From: Certhia americana
Lineage: Eukaryota > Chordata > Aves > Passeriformes > Certhiidae
Reading direction: 5' to 3'
DNA: 64,000 bases
Assembly (NCBI GenBank): GCA_018697195.1
Contig: CM031857.1
Span: 67,543,053-67,607,052 of the forward strand
Part shown: in pieces, positions 1 to 12,400 of the stretch
Layout: every line of letters starts with the position of its first letter
Position numbering within the stretch: the first letter of the stretch is position 1
Made by a program: the position numbers and the translations under genes
The notes under the pieces: generated by a model
What the model was told of the DNA's origin: nothing
The model's database searches: none
What the model saw: only the letters and a program-made list of their open reading frames with translations

Positions 1-411
1 TGTAACATCATGGCAATGATAAGTTTATGGTAATTTATTTTAAAGCACAGTTCATTGTTGATTTTGGCTTTATTTCATTAACATCATCTGTTCAAGAGTA
101 CACAGTCCCTAAACTGAGGGCGACCAAATAGAGCACATCCTAACCAGCAAAAAAAAAATTACTCATGTCATATGAAATTGTGAGGTAAATGAAAATCTCA
201 AGACTCGTGCAGGATGACTGCAAGAAAAATAGTAAGGAAGTAAATGTGGATATAATTTCATTACTTTTATCAAACACACTAAATTTTCCCTATGTTTTTC
301 AGATATTGATTACTTTCACTTAATACAATAGTATTATCATGAAACATGGTTATAATGTATTTTTCTATTTAAAAACCACATCAGTAAATTGTTCAGAGGT
401 CAAAGTATTAC
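1..411 (-). other. Intron 3' of exon E28 (incomplete)
   Basis: This is the 5' part of the next MYCBP2 intron. It is AT-rich with no recognisable element. Confidence 0.7.
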
Positions 412-495
412 CTGTATAGCAATTGTGGAATCTGCCCTGCATTCACATCTGTACCATTATTTGATTTCTTGGAACTTTTAAACTGAAATACAACA
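412..495 (-). CDS. MYCBP2: MYCBP2 exon E28 (end of PHR1)
   Basis: This 84-base exon (phase 2 to 2) encodes (G)[18 protein letters not shown] and ends QLLY plus a split codon. The acceptor that keeps frame is CTCTTTCAG (ending at 496); a second AG lies 13 bases inside the exon. Donor ACAG|GTAATA. The gene continues beyond the left edge. Confidence 0.95.
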
Positions 496-3400
496 CTGAA
501 AGAGAGATAACCCAGTTATTATTCAAGTCTTGTTAAAGTTCTTATTCTTCACTAAAAATATAGAAAAAAATATACCCATCATCTGTAGTAATAGAGGCTT
601 GTCCATGAGATCCACAATCACTGCTAGGTCCTGACACTCTTGCCCAGGCTACATACCACCAGCCAGCTTGCAGGAGTACTGGCTCATCAAACATCATTGC
701 ATATTTCTCTCTGGGAGAAGTAAATTTTGAAAAATGTTACATGTGAATTATTTTTTATATTAACTTTTAACAAATTATACCCTAATCATGTAAGAAACAG
801 ACAAATAATGGTACTAAGTTGCATCTATTTATATTCAAAACAGAAAAATTTTTAATCCAAAAATACTGTAGTAATTAAAAAAAATTATTCAGAAGGACCT
901 AAAAATGCCTAAGTCATGCTTGATCTTGAATTGTGAAACAATCATAACAATCCCCAACAGAGTAAGGAAACATTAAGTTAAATTAACACACATAAACCCA
1001 ATTACACCAAATATATAACACTGCAAACAAAGAATTAATTATAAAGTACTATATAATATTGATTTCAGAAAATGTTTGCAAATTGCAAGAACTTATACAC
1101 AAATTCTTAGTAATTTCAGTAAGTATTAAAGAAATTAATAGAATATATATGTAGGGAATTGATATGTAAGATTTAAACCTGAAAGAATTAATCATGTATC
1201 ATTTGAAATTTAAATTACTTCACTAGAGGGAATGAAAAAGCATGGCTAACCCCAACCATATGCACAAAAGAGCTGCTGCAATATTTTGTCTTGTGCTCTC
1301 AACACAGGAAGAATGGGATTTGACTTGGATTGATACATGAGCAAGAATTTGATTATTTTCCTTCTTTTAATTTAAATATCTTAATGGTTTGGGGACATAT
1401 TTGGTGGTTTAATATTTTCCTACACACTTCAAGCGTTTTACATAATTTGCTACAAAATTCTAATGATGTAGACCATCTCTGTTGATATTTGAAGTAATAC
1501 TAAAATGTGTACAGAGAAGCAAAAATCAAGACCAAGAAGCATGTATAAGTAAGTAAGCTAAACATCTTACCTGGCAGCACAATCATATGCTAAGACATCT
1601 GTCTCAGCAAGGAGGTCTCCATCCGTCTCATGGTCTCCCCCATCTGGACCCAATTCAAACAACTGGTGAAGTAAGAAAAAAGGTATTATGTCTTAGGTGT
1701 TAAAAACCTCATAACACCCCTTTTTCTTGTCTGGCATTCTGGAAATTGTATACTACTCTTCCATCCCAAAAAGTAACTATTCCTTAATATCACTGACAGG
1801 CAAAACCCTATTTGGAAGTTAGGCATTAACTGTTAAGAAGCAGTAATTAACACTGACCTCCCAGTCTTACGTCCAGTTATATTTTTAACTGGAGAAACTC
1901 CCTAAATCTTGCAAACAAGACAAAAGCAAAGCATCTAAAAAAGGCAAAGTTGGGCACAAGTTGCAGGTTTTCCATCACCAACTGAAATGCACTATATAAA
2001 CATAAGGTACACTCAACTTCTCCGGAGAGGGACAGTTTGACAGTTTAGCAGAGACAACAGTGTTAAAAATAGTTGGTGTCTGAGACAAAACATGATACCT
2101 AAGAGAACTTTGTTTTCTTACTTAAAAATAATTTCTGCAGTTTGATGATTTTGAAAAAAGACCCACAATACAGGTCTATGACTTCTCTTGCAAGCACCTA
2201 TTTAATACACAGCTTATTTCTGTGAGGACTGGCAAATCTTACCTTGGCTATAAGCTAATCCTAAACAAAAAGAAAATATATTATTACAGTGTTATAACAT
2301 TACTACCTCTGGTATTTAAAAGGCATGACTAACATTAAGTTTCTCGGCAATTGTAATTTGCAATTCTCAGTCATTATGTTAAACTAGAATAAAGCACAAC
2401 TACTTATTTTGGATTTCCTGTTAATATGCAAATGTTACTGCTAAGTAACATTTCCCTAGAACAAATGTCAATACCTATTCTTCAGAAAATATAAGAAAAA
2501 AATTCAATAATCCACTGAATGACAAGTAACAACAATAATACATTCTGAATACACAAACATCAAATAGAAATCCAAGCTATAACATCTTCTCTTAGCAGAA
2601 TACTTATTATAATATACATATAAAATAAAGGAGCAGAGAACACACACCCAAAACCAGAGCTCTGACACCACAGTGTGGTTTCTGTGAGGTTTTTTAATCC
2701 AAGGCCAGATTTATTTATTAATCACCATACATATTCCACCCATAATCATGCCTATATCAGGCACAGAGTTTATTTATTTGTATTTGGTGCCATTTGCTCT
2801 CAGCTGAAGAATCCCAGCCCAGAAACTATCCAGACAGCAGTCTGAGAAAGAAGTGCCAGGGAAAGTAGAAAGCAATGGCTCCTCATAAGGACTCATAAGG
2901 ATTCTGCTTTTGAGAACAGCTCCTCATGCATCACATAAGATGCAATTTTAACCTGAAGCCCACAACATCAATTTTCTGCTGGTGGACCATGGAGCTGTGT
3001 GTAAATACATCACAGAACCCATCAGATCACTAAAATACCTGCCCAAGATTTCTAAGATAGCACAACATTTATGAAGGTAAGAATGGGCCAATTCATGAAA
3101 AGTAAAAATGGTAATTCTCAGCTCTCTACTTCCTCCACTCTGCCAGCATAATGCTTTCCACATATAGTAAACGATTCATTCATCAAGAAATAAAACTAAT
3201 CATGGTTTTAGACAGCATTACTGAAGTAATAATTTTGAGACTGCTTACCACAAAACAAAAACTCCTACCTTTATTTTAGCAGTGTATTCACCTCTACCAC
3301 CAAAAAGACCAAGACCACCTAGTAATATATCTGTATCAGCACAGAAACGGATGGCTTCTACTGAATGGGCTGAATAGCCCCAGCCTCCCCCATGACCTGC

Positions 3401-6400
3401 AAAAAAAAAAAAAACCCAGTAAAAATATAATCAGTCTTACATCTCTTGTTCTGCAAGGTGATCAGCTTGTGCTATAAAATTTTAATATGTACATACTTTC
3501 AAATCTGTTAACAACACTATAGTCTTCTTTAGAATAAACTTTCATTACTGCTTGAGTCTCTTCTTCTGTATTTGCCACACCCATTTTTAAGTCCTGCATA
3601 GCAGCCAAAGTATCAAGGCAACCTAAAAGAAAGCAAAACCAAAGAGAAACCGAATTCTCTCACTGCTGATTATAATCACTGAAATGGAAATAAATAATAG
3701 ATAAGAAAACAAAAGCAATCTAACTGTTTTGTCCCTAAACCACACATATGTTACTGTTAGGGGTTTGGTTTTTTTCCTTCTGTTCCTTTTCCCTTACAGA
3801 ATTTTTTTCCCCTAAATTGCTCGGAAACCCTAACAATTGGGTACTTAAGAAAAACAAAAGAAGTGACCAAGCTCAGGTGAGGAGGGCATCTGGTTGCACT
3901 TTTCCTTTCTGGGAGTTTCTCTCCCAGGGACAGAGAATTGGGCAGGTAAAGGGTGGGGCTGGGGCATCTGCTCTCTCTCTCTGCTTTAGAGGAGGGCGCT
4001 CAGAGCCTGCTTGGGAAGGGAATTAACTGCTGCTGCTGGAGCCCTGCCCGGAGCTGCTGCTTGTGCTGTGGGATGAGCCTCTGCTTATGAGAGCAACCAC
4101 TGAACTCGGGCCATATTAACACCCACCCCACCAAAAGAGGGGCCCCTTGCCATCCGCTTGGGTGCCTGAGATCCTGAGCTCTCCTCTCCCTGCCCTGCTG
4201 GGAGCCAGGCACGCTGCTGCCCCACACCCACTGCTTCTTTGGCACTGCTCCGAGCTTTTGCTGCACTGCAGCCCTGCACACCCTGCCTGCTGCTTTTTCC
4301 TGCCATCCCAGCTTGCTGTTTCTGAGAGTCCTGCTGGGGCACGAGGACTAGCTACCCCAGCGGGGTTTGTGAAGCAAGGCCTCTCCCCCATCCCTCCCCA
4401 TCTAGGCTGAGCCGCCATCACTGCCCGAGCGCAGCCACAGCGCCCCCTGCAGCCGTGGGGGAATCAGCGCACCCGCCCTGCCCGCCGGGAGCCCGCAGCG
4501 CCCCTGCCGGCCGTGCCCGGAACTGCACCCAGGGGGAAGTGCCAGCGGCCGGGAATGCTGGGAGCAGGTTCCTGTTCTGTTTGGGGTTAGTGCTGGAATG
4601 GTTGTTTGCTTGATTTATTATTACTTTACTAGTGAGTAAAGAACTGTCATTCCTATTCTCATATCTTTGTCTGGAAGCCCTTAATTTCAAAATTATAATA
4701 ATTTGGAAGGAAGGAGTTTGTACTTTCCAGTCAAAGGGAGGCTCCTTGCCTTCCTTAGCAGACACCTGTCGTTCAAACCAAGACAGCTTTATACTTTTGA
4801 TCAGGTAAAGGGTTATTGCTGCAGAATCTCAAGGATTGCAACTGAACATAAACTTCATTTATTATCCAGTATAACCAACAAATGTGATTAAACCTATTTT
4901 GCAACTTTTCCAGTGGCAGAAAAGTTGCCATTTTTTTCCTTTCTACACTCACAATATTACCCAAAAAGAGTTGAAGTAGGAAATTAATTACGAGCAGATT
5001 TGAAAGTCTTCACAAATTGAGTTTTGTTTCATACACATAAGTACCAATCTGCCTTACTTTGACACAAAACGTACTGTTCAAGCTGAAAGTTATCACATCT
5101 CTGGCACACAGTCAAGTGAGCAGGTCAAGGAACAGATGACTTATCGTAATCAGTGGACAGGTGAGTTAAAATAACTTCCAAAGCTGTGCTTTCAAGTACT
5201 GGGTATGTTGCATAGGGCCAGTTTATACATGAACACGGTGTACTTAACTTTTGCATTTTTAGACTACAAAAAAGCTACATAAGGAAATATTTCTCTTAGT
5301 GATCCATTATACAAAACGGCAAAGATTTTATGTACTGCATTTACTTTAAAATAAAAAAACCCAACTTATTGAAGACCCCTTTTTTCAGGTTTGAGTTCTT
5401 TTTCTTGAGATTCCAGGTTAAGAGCACTGACTTTATTCTGTGGACTTTCCAATATCATCTAGGACGGTGTCTTACTTTATTATGTAGGCATCTAACAAGA
5501 AGTTTCACCTGAACTCTAAAATCCTCTAACATCATTAAGATGGTGGAAGATAACTTTTATAATTTGGCTGATGTAGTTAAGAGCAATGGTGAAAGAATAA
5601 AAAGTAAAATTTTAACTGAAAAAATCAGGAAGATTTTAGATGACAATTTGTTTCCACATTAAGTTATGTTACTTTCTTTCATCTAAGGTTCTGACTCATG
5701 AACTATAAATGCATACCTAGAATATGCAAAGCTGCATGAGATCTGGTGGTTAGAGCTTTGGAACCTGTCGGCAGAGCAAGTTCTGGACTCAAAATACTAC
5801 ACCGGGATTGCATGTCTGGAGCTGAAGGAAGCCTGGAATCAGCAACTACTGCATTGTAACTCCACAGTTCCCTGGCACTTGGGCGAAACCTAGAGCAAGA
5901 AAAAACAGAATAAACAAAAGCTTTCGTCTACTGAAAAAATACAAAACCTAACTAATAATTAGATTTTTAAGATATTTAATGTAAAATGTAGATCTGCTGG
6001 TATGAGCTCTTGAAATTGAGCATCACTATTGCAAATACATGTAAACTTTACTAGCTTAACACTCCAGCAAATAAAGTATAATAATGTTTTTGTATCTTTT
6101 CAAGTCAAACAGTCATATTACGGGTTTAGAAATTTCAGAAAATGTTAAGACATTTCTCAAAGTTAACAAATATTAAAACATTATTTTCTATTAAGAAGTA
6201 TGAAGTAACTAGCAAAGTACTAAGCAGAATGGCAGATGTGCTCAAAAATTTTAAAGATGCCAAGCAAAAGTAAAAGGATTACCTTTAAATAAAACAAAAA
6301 AGTCTTGAGGAATACAATATATTTTGTTTGGGCTTTTTTTAATGGGTAACATCGCCTCATGAGTTTTTAAAGGATTATAAAAAAGGGCAGCATAAACATA

Positions 6401-9400
6401 TAGCATAAAGGGAATACAAAGACTGTGTATTATATAGATTAACACATAGAAAAAGAAAATGAAATCTTTGAAACCACTATGTAAAAGGAAGAAACAAGAA
6501 GAAGACATAAGTCTGTAGGTGTGTTCTGAAGAAGCACAAAAGGAATTTTCACTTGATACACTTTTAAAAAATCTAAGGGAAAAAGAAATAGTTTTAACTA
6601 AAAATATTAAAGGGCACCATATGTATTCAGGATTTTAACAAGCTAGCAATGTTCAAATTTATACACACATGACATTCCACAATCACTTGAATTTCAGTGA
6701 GAGATTAAGTCACAAAGCTTTGAAGAATTGTTTAAGCTGCATGTCATCAGAATGCTGTCTCTGTACAAGGAACTGAATCCATCATTTAAATAGGCATGAA
6801 TCAAAATGTCCAGAAATAATAATATACCAGGCATTTAACTAATAGGCATATTTATTAACAAGTCTCTTCTTCAAACTGTTTTAGTATTTTCTATTGAACA
6901 AGAATGGGATATAACAGAGAAATATATCTGCACAGTATCAAAAAATCCACTCTTCAGTTAAGCATTTAAGCTCCAGAGATCTAGTTCCACTGACCCCAAA
7001 ATACTGCAAGACAGTAAAATACCTCTATTCATGTTTACCCATAATATCTTAACACGTGACTTTGTACTTCTTCAAGCTGAATAACCATTTTATCGTCTTC
7101 AAGTTGAGTATGATTACCTTGCCTGCCCTGAAACTTGCTGCACTCCCATGGCCATTGATAACTGGCTTATTTCACAATTTGAGTCTTTCAGTCCAATTAA
7201 ACATGCTGAAAATACAAAACTCTAAGGGATGTGGGTTCGACTTTTATTTCTAATCTCAGCACAATGTAAGTATGAACTGAACCAGTGAGAATCAAACAAT
7301 CCTGCAGATGTGCAAAATGCAGAACTACAACCATCCAAAGTACTTCCTATATCATACAGAAATGTGCTTGGCAAACACATGCTTCAATTTTAACTGGCTG
7401 TTAAGTTCTTGAATCTCAATTTTGGATGAAGACATCCAAAGCAGGATGCAAGCAGCTTTTAAAGAAGGGATCCTACAAGATACCAACTTTTCCAGATGAA
7501 TGTTGGCTAGTTGGTTCCCTGCATCACTCTTAACTTGTTTTGTCTTCAATTTAAACTTCATTAAGCTCTTGAACTAGATGGAAATTCAGCATTCTCTTCA
7601 AATCCTAGCTAACATAGCTTTTAAATTGTTACAGAAGAATTAGATGTAATGATTCTGTGTTGAAACAAAGGCTTATTACCAACAATCACTCAAAGACTAC
7701 ATTCCTGAAGAATGAAAGAAATACAATTGATCTGAAGGTCTATGCGATCTAAATAAACATCTCTATTTTGACCTCCCAAAATGTCAGAACTGAGAAGAAT
7801 ACCATCACTCCACCCCTTCTCTAGTGGTCTTAACCACTAATGCCTGACAGAACAACAATTTAAGACACACATATGGCAGCTGAATATGGCAAAGAAGTTA
7901 GTCAAGTGCTAAGCAGATGGAGGAAAGAAAATAGAGTAAAGAAACAGAACAGATTTGAATCCCATAGATATTATGACACTGGGATGAAAATGATGCAAAA
8001 AACCCCAAATTTTAAAAATGCAGGCAAGAGAACATGTTTGTTTTGCACTTACTTGAACAAACTATCCAAAAAATGCAAAAAATATTTATGAAAGACTAAA
8101 AATTGTTTTTCATTTACAGGGAAAGTAAGTATAATCAAATCTCTAGCCTTGCAAAATATTTTATAAGGATTTCTGTATTACTATTTTAATAGCTATAATC
8201 CACACTTGCCTCCAAATAACATCATAGACAGGATCCAGACACACACCAGAACCTTGAAGGTCTTCCTGCTCAGAATCATTGAATGTTTTGCAACTGCCAT
8301 CTACTTTGTTTATCAGAAGACATTTAAAAGGAGGAGGTTCTGATATTGAAGCTGGTACCAAACCTGGATCAGGGAGCAAAAAGAGAAAACAAACATGAAG
8401 ACTCGACTCATTACTGCTTCATGCTTAGAAAATGCCACATAATACAGTACAGAAGAACAGATATACTGCTGTAACAAAAAAATGGTTGTAAGATGTAAAT
8501 GGAAGTGATGGTTAGAATTTTACATTACTTTTAATAAAAACAATCTTTGTACAGAAAGGATCATCATATGCAGTAAAACTATAAGGCCAAAATATTTTCA
8601 TTCCTTCCATCCATGTTTTAGACTTGTTGCTCCTCTATTGCTTACACCACTGAACCCACTTTCTTCTCCAGCATTTCTGTAAGTATTTAAAATAATATAG
8701 AAGAGTTCTTGCCTATTATATGCCTGCTTGCAAATATCTCTGATGTAGCAAGCACATGAGAATTAATGAGAGCTTCATCAATCCGGAGAAAAGTCTGGTC
8801 TCCACTCGCTCCAATCCATGTAGCTTTGCGCCCGTATTTGGAGCCTATGTTAGGCATAGGTGCTGGTTTTGCATTCCAGTAGGGCATATCCAGAATTGGT
8901 CTGCCAAGCTGACCTTTCTGTAGAAAGCAAGCAAGAATCAGTAAGTGACAGTAATAGTCTAAAAGATGGATAAATTACTTCAATAGTTCTATCATACAAA
9001 ATCGGTAAGCTGAAAGAGAATTTACCACAAAACTACCTTCAAAATGCTGCTCCAAGTCAAGTGTTACACATTTAAATACAAGTAACGAGTTACTGATAGA
9101 TACACTCCTCCCTGTCCAGTTAGGTTTTTGAGTAAAGTTTTTGTTAAATACAACTCAAACTCTCTATGATGGATAACCCTCTTCTCCATCTTCAAAATCA
9201 AACACAAAAGTATTATTTTCCTACAATGTTAAATATCTGATTAATGTCAGTGCTAAACAAGGAATTAGATTCATAAGAAAAAGATATAGATTCAGATAGT
9301 CCAAGTTCCATTCAATTCTGAACTTACATGGACTAAGTTTCATAGAGCAAATACCTCCTAAAAGTGCCTGGAAATCAATTAGCACATCAAACTTGAACTA

Positions 9401-12400
9401 AAAAAAAGAATAAAATGCCTCAGCGAGCAATTCTGCACATGCTCATTAACTCTTATCTGGAAATCTAGGGCCTTATCTCTATGTACAACTAGTAACTGAG
9501 ATAGACCAACAGTTCTTATACTGCACCTAAGTAAGTAGAAATAACTGCTGCCAGAAACATGCTCATGCTCCACCTACCTCCCTCAGGCACAGAAAATGCA
9601 CTGTATGCCAATGAAGTAAAAATTATTAGAGAAAAGAATAATGTATATACAGCAAATGTCTTCTGCTCAGCACATTACTTTTTCTTTCTTCATAACAATA
9701 TAAGATAGTAAACCTAGTGAAGATATTTTCAAGCAACATGCTTTGTTTTGATTTTGCCTTTACTTTATGAAGATATCAGCAAACTTTCCAGTACCACAAT
9801 ATGAAGGTATCAGCAAACTTTCCAGCACCACAATATTAAAATCAGACACAAAAATTAAGCAGTCTAAATACAGCCTAATTTTTTTTTTTTTTTTTTTAGA
9901 GTAAGGGGAAAAAACCCTCAGTCAACTGACAAGCTTTTATACCTCATTTCTGAGAGTGAACTTGGTTTATCAGGGGCCAAGTTTCACTGCAAGACAACAA
10001 AGCTTTAGCCTTTGCATGTCCATGTCAGTTTTGGCAGGAACACAGACACTTGCTTAAAGTTAGAAAAACAACAAAATACTGCTTTTAATTCCGTATATAA
10101 CTTTCTGCTTCCAAAATCTCAGTCTTCACTTTTTCTTTTTTTTTTTCTTTTTGCTAAAAAGATTTCAAAGGTTGACATTACTCTTCTGTTGTGTTTGGTA
10201 GTACATAGTTTTTAAAGCATGTGATCATAGCTCAGTAGCTATATTCTAGTTTTTGTAAAAAAGACCCCAATAAAAATATCAGAGAGAACGTGCAAACAAC
10301 AGATGACCTGCAGAGATTGCTATAAGGGCATCTTTGCAAACACAGGAAGCACAGAGGGAAGTAAACAATGTTTAATGATTGTTTAGTGAATATAAGAATG
10401 GATTCCACAAGGACATGGGAACATATACACCATGTGGATATGAAAGAAAACTACTTGAGTTGGGCTGTGTTACACTGAGCAATAACCCCTGTCACCTCAA
10501 GTGTAAGCAGAAGCTCTAACTCACTGCTGTTTCTATGAAAGAAACCATGACACTTTTTTTCCATTGAATGGAGACAGGTAATAGAATAGGCAACATTTAC
10601 TTAGAACCAAGCCTGAAACAGTGAGAGTTTGAGAAAAACTGGTGCACCTTATAAAACAACACTGTTTTAAATCACCATTTTCATTAAAATGTTAAAAAAA
10701 ACCCCAAAAACAAACCCAAAATTCCTGACATTATGCTATTCAAACCAGAACAATATTAAAAGCTACATTTTAAAACATAACAGGCACTGAAGACATGCAG
10801 AAGTCATGCACAGTTCTGTAAGAGTCAGTGTAAGCAGTCTCGAAAGGACTCTGAACAACATACTAGCTATTAGCTTATTCCCATAAGCAAATAACATTTC
10901 CTTACTGAGAAACTTCCAAAGGTGAAAACCTGGCCATCCATTAAGAGAATAGCTGTGTGGTTGCTCCCAGCAGTAACTTGTGTACTAGGACCTGGTAATG
11001 CTTGCACCAAAGTTGGACATCCCCTATATAAAAATAAATTAATTCTGTATCAATACATAGTCACACAGCATTTAAAACATACGTTAGTATTATAAGTATA
11101 TCAATTGCTGTGAAATATATTCGCTAGATTCACAAGAAAATTAGAGACAAGAAACATGTTACATATTAAACTAACAGAAGTTTGAAGGACTGCACCAAAT
11201 AGCTAAGTTTATTCACTTCTGTCACAGGGAAACAGATCAAGGACCCTGTCTTCAGTTAAATTCAGCAATTAGTATAGAATAAGAATTAATAATTTAATAT
11301 ACAATTCTAGAATTACAGAAGAACAACATATACACGTGTGTATTTTTGTATAAATACATAATGTATTGCAATGAAATGTAGCAGTAAAATATGTTCTGAG
11401 AACTCTACTTAAGCACTTAAAAAAGCCCTGGAAGCAATCGAAGCCTTATATGGCTGATACTCTACTAGAGTTACCAAAAGCAATATTGCTACAGCACTCT
11501 CAAGATCACTGTCTAGGGAATTATAAAAGAAATAAAGATCTACTCCTCTCCATCAGCTCCTCTCCCATCAAACTCAGACTCAACAAAGAATAGACCATGC
11601 CAAACTATTTTCCAGGGATATATGAAAAGGTCTAATCCAGTTGTCTCCCAAATATGGACAGACATAAAAAAATAAACTTTTCATTTCAGTAAAAATGAAG
11701 GGAAAAAGAAATGACAGGGTGTTCAAGATGCAAAGAAAGAAAACTTCAACTGATGACTTGGAATAGAAAAAGCACAAAAGATAAAAAGAATGAGAAAAAT
11801 ATATACATATAATATATACAAAAATTTTAATTTTAATCAGAACAAAGAGAACAGAAACCTACAAGACTTTGAATCCTATAATGAATGTCTACCTAGACTT
11901 AATATTTCCTGTGGAGTTAGAAAGACTGAATTTGAAGAACAACTTATTCCCACATAGTTTTATGTTTGGAAACTGGGCTTAGAGTTATACAGAGGATGAC
12001 AGCACTATGTGAACTTACTTTCAAACACAGCCTTTCAAAATAGGGTAATCTAAAATAAGATCAGGTTGTTTTATACTGGAATTAAAAAATGCTGGCCCAT
12101 AGTTACCTAGTGATTGTTTAGCAGCTGATGCGCTAAAAGTCAGTTCATCTCAAAGTTCTGATTTTGGCTGAATTTCAGGGACTATAGAAGTGGAGAAAGC
12201 ATGAGGAAGGTGAAACATCACGTTCAGCAGAAAAAGGGTAGATAGGAAGATGTGAACATATGAAAACGTGGAACAGAGAACGTAGCATGAAGATAGGTTG
12301 ATGATCTGAAGAAGGATGAATACAGATATACAGAAAAAGTATTCTTTGGTGGCAAATGTAGCTTTCAGTGGGTGACCAGTGGAGATGGAGGGACTGAAGG

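Larger units (their letters stand above)
8918..10905 (-). other. Intron E20-E21
   Basis: 2 kb AT-rich intron. It holds a 34-base tandem duplication (9767-9834) and a T19 run (9879-9897); otherwise nothing recognised. Confidence 0.7.

Noticed and set aside
4000..4765. Cluster of open frames on both strands in a GC-rich block, possibly a CpG-island promoter and first exon
   Set aside because: The block is explained by an LTR; GC-rich composition lengthens frames in every phase, and none has gene-like features.
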